Shown one piece after another: positions 59,962 to 64,000 of a stretch of 64,000 nt of DNA. The first letter of the stretch is position 1. The number at the start of each line of letters is the position of its first letter. Source of the DNA: Erigeron canadensis (lineage: Eukaryota; Streptophyta; Magnoliopsida; Asterales; Asteraceae); the NCBI RefSeq assembly GCF_010389155.1, contig NC_057767.1, positions 24,935,723 to 24,999,722 of the forward strand. The letters are read 5' to 3'. The notes beneath the pieces were generated by a model. It did not search any database. It had not been told where the DNA came from and saw nothing but the letters and a program-made list of their open reading frames with translations. The position numbers were made by a program, and so were the translations under genes.

Positions 59962-60401
59962 TTTTTCTATATATACACCCCCACATATACACACATTTCA
60001 TATCTATCTATATCTATATCTATATATTTCAGTTTTAATCTCCTCACCCATTCCTTCCGCAAATTTTATCGCTTTATTCATCAAAATAACCTGAAACAAA
60101 CCGATTTTTGTTCCTACATTTTTCTTTAATCATATACCCTTTATAGAAACATCCCCACTTTTCAAGATTTTGATTTTTTTTTTGAAACAAAACTTTGCCC
60201 ATTTTCCAAACAATCAATTTGAAGAAAAAGATTGAAACTTTTCCCTTTTTTTGTTGAGAAAAATCAGTTTGAATAAAAAAGATTGAAACTTTGGACTTTT
60301 ATGTGTTGAAAAGAATCAATTTGAGGAAAAAGATTGAAACTTTGGCCTTTTGGTGTCAAAAAAAAAAAAGAATTTGAAGAAAAGGATTGAAGGGAATAAG
60401 A
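59962..60401 (+). promoter_or_regulatory. Core promoter and 5' leader of the ITPK gene
   Basis: A TATA-type box CTATATATA at about 59969-59977 lies after a T run, 425 bp before the start codon. The leader holds three to four copies of a ~55-bp unit containing AAAAGATTGAAACTTT (60226, 60281, 60329 and a shorter one near 60380). The transcription start is not determined; an intron in the leader is possible. Confidence 0.5.
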
Positions 60402-63400
60402 ATGAGGTTGATGCAAGAGGAAGAAATGGAATCAAATAGTAATGAGAAATCAATGAAAGTTGTTGTTGTTGGTTATGCACTTACCTCTAAAAAGATCAAA
60501 AGCTTTTTGCAACCTAAACTTGAAGGTTTGGCTAGGTAACTTTTTCTTGTTTCCTTTTTAATAAAAAAGTTATAGTTTTGTCCCTATTTTGGTCACATAG
60601 TTACCTTTTGTGAGGAAATCAGGATGTTTGATCATTGGTTCTTATTTTATGTATTCAATTCAATTTAATGTATTATATGTGGGTGTTTGTAAAGATTGTT
60701 ACTTTTTGATGGTGGGTTTGTATTAGTAATGGGGATTGATCAAGGAATTCAATTAATTAATTAATAATTAATTAAGTGGTTTGTGAATATTTTCTTCGGA
60801 ACGGCAAGCTAATCTACTTCTAATCCGAAATTACAAGCATGTCTAGACGGAACCCAAGACTCTCAAGAAACCCCTAATAATCCACCTCTACAAATGTAGG
60901 AAATGGGACTTGAACCCTTGTGAATTTTCAAAGGTCAATGAACTTACCAAATGGGCCAATATTGATATGTATGAAGTTATGAATATATCATTTTGATTTG
61001 ATTTGATATGTTTTTTTGAAAGATGGGATGTATCTACATGTTATGCACTAGGATTGAGATTATTTTCTTGTAGGAAGATTCTTGATTGTGAATCTTTGTA
61101 TTATTGTATGTTTGACCTTTTGAAAATAACTACTTGAGTATGTTATCATATATTTGACCCATTTTGTTCACAGATGATTGGTTTTGGTTTTAGGTGTTAT
61201 GAAATATGAATGATTGAAGTATTGATTTGACATTACTTACTTTTTGCATCTCATAATAAAGAAGCTATGAGGTTTTCTAGTGAATAGTTATAAGGTCTAA
61301 ATGTGTTGTGATTTGCTTAGATGCATGGGTCAAGATGTTTAGCTTTCATGATTTTTTAAGGCTATATCATACCTGTGTAAATTTTGGGGATGTATAACTT
61401 TAAGTAGTTACTTGGATACAAACATTCTTGTTGTAAATATTGTTGCTTTTTGATTGAAGGTTGCTTCTGAAAATGATAAATTGAATATCAAGAAATTGAA
61501 GTATTTAAAATGTTGCTTGTTTAGTGATATGAAAACATGATCTTGCTTTCATTTGATCTGTTTTGCCAAAGGTGAGTTACATTCCATGTTGGTTTTGTTT
61601 AACTTATTATGAATTTTATTTTTTCAAATGACTGCCTTTGCATTGAGATTTATCGTTTGTAATACTATGAAAAGTAGGTTTTGAGTTAGCAAGATTATTA
61701 GTTTTGTACGAAATGAAAAACAGGACTTTAATGGTTATAAGGTCTCTGTGTTGTGCGATTTGGTTATATCCATGATATCTACTTAATACTCGTAAACTGG
61801 ATTCTTGCCATGTCTAACAAATTGTATAGACGTATAGTATGTTTCTATAGATTTATCTTTGTTATGTGAATTCTTGTGTAAACTTTTGATGATTTATAGC
61901 ATATTGGTAGTCTTTGGGAATTAAACTTTTTTTTTTTTATAGCATTTATGAAAATGTAACAAATAACAAACGAGCCACGAAAGGGCTTCTATTCCCGCAG
62001 AATTTGAGTTTGCCCACCAACCACGAGGTTGTTGGTTCAAGTTTATAAGAGACAAATGTCTTAATTATATTAGTGATGTGTTTTTAATCTTTGTATTAAA
62101 AAAATATCAAATGAGACGTTATTAGAACAAGTATCCTTTTGTTGATACACTGTTAGATTTTCTATGCTATGTTTGTTACATTGATATGTGTCCCTTTAAT
62201 CATAATGTTACGTGATTTACCTTCTCTCATGTTGGCTGTGGAACCGGTTATGGGAGGTTGATAACGCGTTGGTTATACATCTATACATTAAATTTTAATA
62301 AGTAATGGCAAATAAATTTATAGTTTGAATTGGTTAATGATTCGTAATATTAGACTTAGTGGTTCTGAACTTGATTACAAATTGAGTACATGTTGCAAAT
62401 TGTTTAAATCTTATTACAGATGAAGTTAGTGCTGTGATTAGGGTTTTGACTACAACTTTGGTTGTAATTGATTCAGGAACAAGGGGATATGTTTTGTTGC
62501 AATTGATCAAACCAGACCACTTTCCGATCAAGGTCCTTTTGACATTGTGCTGCATAAGGTCAGTGCGGCGTGTTCTTCCATATTGGTCTGAATACATATG
62601 TCAACCACCATGGTGAACTTTTCATGCTACTTTTAACTCTCTTTTTTCATATCTGGCATGTAAATACCAGAGCTTTTTCATATCCAGTAATAATGATATA
62701 TTCGATTTTACTTGTTATTAATCAGTTGACTGGGAAGGAGTGGCAGAAAATTCTCGAGGTTGGTTCTTGTAACAATGTTCTTGTACTTATACAGCATTAT
62801 TATATATAACAATTAAGGTAGCGTTAGCTACAGTAGAAGCAGCCTAGCAGGCTGCTGACTCAGCAGCCTGCATGCATGCTTGTTTTTTTTTTTTTTTTTA
62901 ATTTCGTCTTCTAGGTTACTGCATACATTTAAGCACTTTTTTATGTTTATTCTTTTTAGCTTTTTATGTCGTGATTTTACCTTGCATTCATATTGCGTTT
63001 GTTTTTTTCATTAAAGCTTTTTATCTCGTGATTTTACCTTGCGTTGACATTGCGTTTGTTTTTTTCATTAATTTATTAGTGTATTAAATTTCGTTTTTTA
63101 ATCATTATAAGCTTACAGGTTACCGCATACATGCATCTAAGTTTGCATTTTATTTTATTTTTTTACTTTTTTTGTATGTTTTTGTCTCACGTTCATATGT
63201 TAGTTTTTCTCATTCATTTATTAATGTATTTACTTTGCAAAGATTTTTCTAAACTTCTTTAATTAGATAATAAAAAGGTTAATTTTTATACCTCTAGCCA
63301 ACGGTGGTCATAGCTACCTACATTATTTTTACTTTTTTTTCTTCATTTTAGTCATACTTATACCCAATGTTAATTTTTCTTTTTTATTCGTTTATTAGTA

Positions 63401-64000
63401 TATTAATTTTTAAGGTGTCTTTAGGACTGATTTTAAATTAGAAAACAAGTGGTTATTCACAACCCAACGGACAGGTACAGTACTAAAAAGTTGTTTTTTT
63501 AATAGTCTTTTGCATCACGTTTTAATCTTCATGCTATACTTTTTATTATGTTAATGATACGTTTTTATAAGTATATTTACCGTTATGTATCTATCACCGA
63601 CCTTATATATGTTTCAGTTTTACGTATCGTTATTTTCTCCGGGGCAACTCCCGGAGTAGAAAACTAGTTGTTAACATTATAGTATATAACTATATATATA
63701 CATATCATGAGTTGAATATCTATGATGTATACAAGATGAGCTAAACTGTTGTCTCTGCTTATGAAGGATTATCGGTTGACGCATCCAGAAGTTACAGTAC
63801 TTGATCCTCCGGATGCTATACAACATGTTTACAACAGACAATCCATGCTCCAGGATGTCGCTGACCTGGACTTTTCTGATTCATATGGTAAAGCTTTTAC
63901 TAGGTTATATAAGGTGGCTGTCGGAATTAATTCATAGAGAAGTGTGTTCTCACATGTTAGTACACGTTGCAGGTACAGTAGGTGTCCCTAAACAATTGGT
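60402..64000 (+). CDS. ITPK: Inositol-tetrakisphosphate 1-kinase (5' half, continues off the right edge)
   Basis: Exons 60402-60535, 62477-62558, 62726-62758, 63767-63887 and 63973-64000+, joined with GT-AG introns and matching phases. The spliced product starts MRLMQEEEMESNSNEKSMKV, then VGYALTSKKIKSFLQPKLEG, GICFVAIDQTRPLSDQGPFD, VLHKLTGKEWQKILE, HPEVTVLDPPDAIQHVYNRQ and SMLQDVADL, ending GTVGVPKQLV at the window edge. These are the N-terminal domain motifs of plant ITPK2/ITPK3-type kinases, which phosphorylate inositol phosphates (InsP3/InsP4) in the cytosol on the route to phytate. The ATP-grasp half lies outside the window. No frame defects were seen. Intron 1 is almost 2 kb, intron 3 about 1 kb. 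Which paralogue it is remains open. Confidence 0.9.
60536..62476 (+). other. ITPK intron 1 with repeat debris
   Basis: A first intron of 1,941 bp. 60790-60960 looks like a dispersed repeat (ending GGGACTTGAACCCTTGTGAA ... AAATGGGCCAA). 61985-62105 holds a SINE-like piece. Confidence 0.5.
61985..62105 (+). mobile_element. SINE-like fragment
   Basis: Contains GCCCACCAACCACGAGGTTG then TTGGTTCAAGTTT, which resembles the box B region of a tRNA-derived SINE, ending in a T-rich tail and a short A run near 62097. No box A was seen, so only a 3' fragment is proposed. Confidence 0.35.
62955..63075. repeat. Tandem ~59-bp repeat in ITPK intron 3
   Basis: Two copies of a unit containing TCGTGATTTTACCTTGCRTT and GCGTTTGTTTTTTTCATTAA. 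Just upstream, 62835-62875 holds the palindrome-like GCAGCCTAGCAGGCTGCTGA / CTCAGCAGCCTGC. Confidence 0.7.
63630..63667 (+). mobile_element. Helitron 3' end in ITPK intron 3
   Basis: The hairpin CTCCGGG-GCAACT-CCCGGAG (63638-63657) is followed by TAGAAA and CTAG (63664-63667), then T, the canonical Helitron terminus. The 5' end was not identified but must lie between exon 3 and here, so most of the 1-kb intron may be this element. Confidence 0.6.

Noticed and set aside
62334..62616. Frames covering ITPK exon 2 in other phases
   Set aside because: The exon in the kinase phase has proper splice borders and matches the family; the others are shadows.

Overview
This is a plant nuclear window with no bacterial features. 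It is very AT-rich, full of microsatellites, and built mostly of transposable elements nested inside one another, with one clear host gene at the right edge. The spliced genes, the retrotransposon lineages (Tekay-like chromovirus, Tat, Athila), the many Helitrons and the Gag zinc-knuckle style (CTTCNRLGH / ACPRL type) point to a eudicot, most likely a daisy-family (Asteraceae) species; the family assignment is an inference.

Layout. 1-60: 3' end of a Helitron. 61-~5000: a Tekay-like Ty3/gypsy copy (long LTR, primer-binding site, and a small ORF ending in a membrane anchor). 5502-9101: a decayed Mutator-like (MULE) transposase gene with a FAR1-type zinc finger, a SWIM finger, an AT-hook and a C-terminal OTU cysteine-protease domain. 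9444-14235 (minus): a five-exon transposon-type gene that converges on it; its third intron carries a complete 3.07-kb Helitron (10172-13239) with fragments resembling replication protein A, a bHLH factor and the ESCRT protein VPS60/CHMP5. 14290-16060: AT-rich duplicated DNA ending in two GC-rich palindromes like those near CACTA-type ends.

16060-22773 is a second Tekay-like copy (LTR, primer site, leader ORF, then zinc knuckle, protease and part of RT). It is cut at RT by a Tat-lineage element lying on the minus strand: 3' LTR 22774-23812, an intron-containing extra ORF on the opposite (+) strand at 25065-27753, and pol with RT, two RNase H domains and integrase at 31845-28453. An Athila-type region follows (32340-37389). 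It contains two solo LTRs, each with a perfect 5-bp target duplication, and a partial LTR duplication. A third Tekay-like LTR (37390-40396) holds a TIR element and an organelle-like fragment, and its leader is fused at about 41279 to a second, deleted Tat copy that runs to 44055.

44056-59900 is gene-poor: LINE/L1 fragments (46440-46635; 49940-51460), a PIF/Harbinger-type Myb-like ORF1 pseudogene split by a hAT element with an 8-bp target duplication, and several short Helitrons. From about 59970 to the end lies the 5' half of an inositol-tetrakisphosphate 1-kinase gene (exons at 60402, 62477, 62726, 63767 and 63973, continuing past the window), with a Helitron 3' end in its third intron.

Apart from the kinase, nearly every coding stretch is a transposon gene, and most carry frameshifts or stops. 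Three paralogous Tekay copies, two Tat copies and several Athila LTRs within the same window let insertion points and deletions be read directly by comparison.
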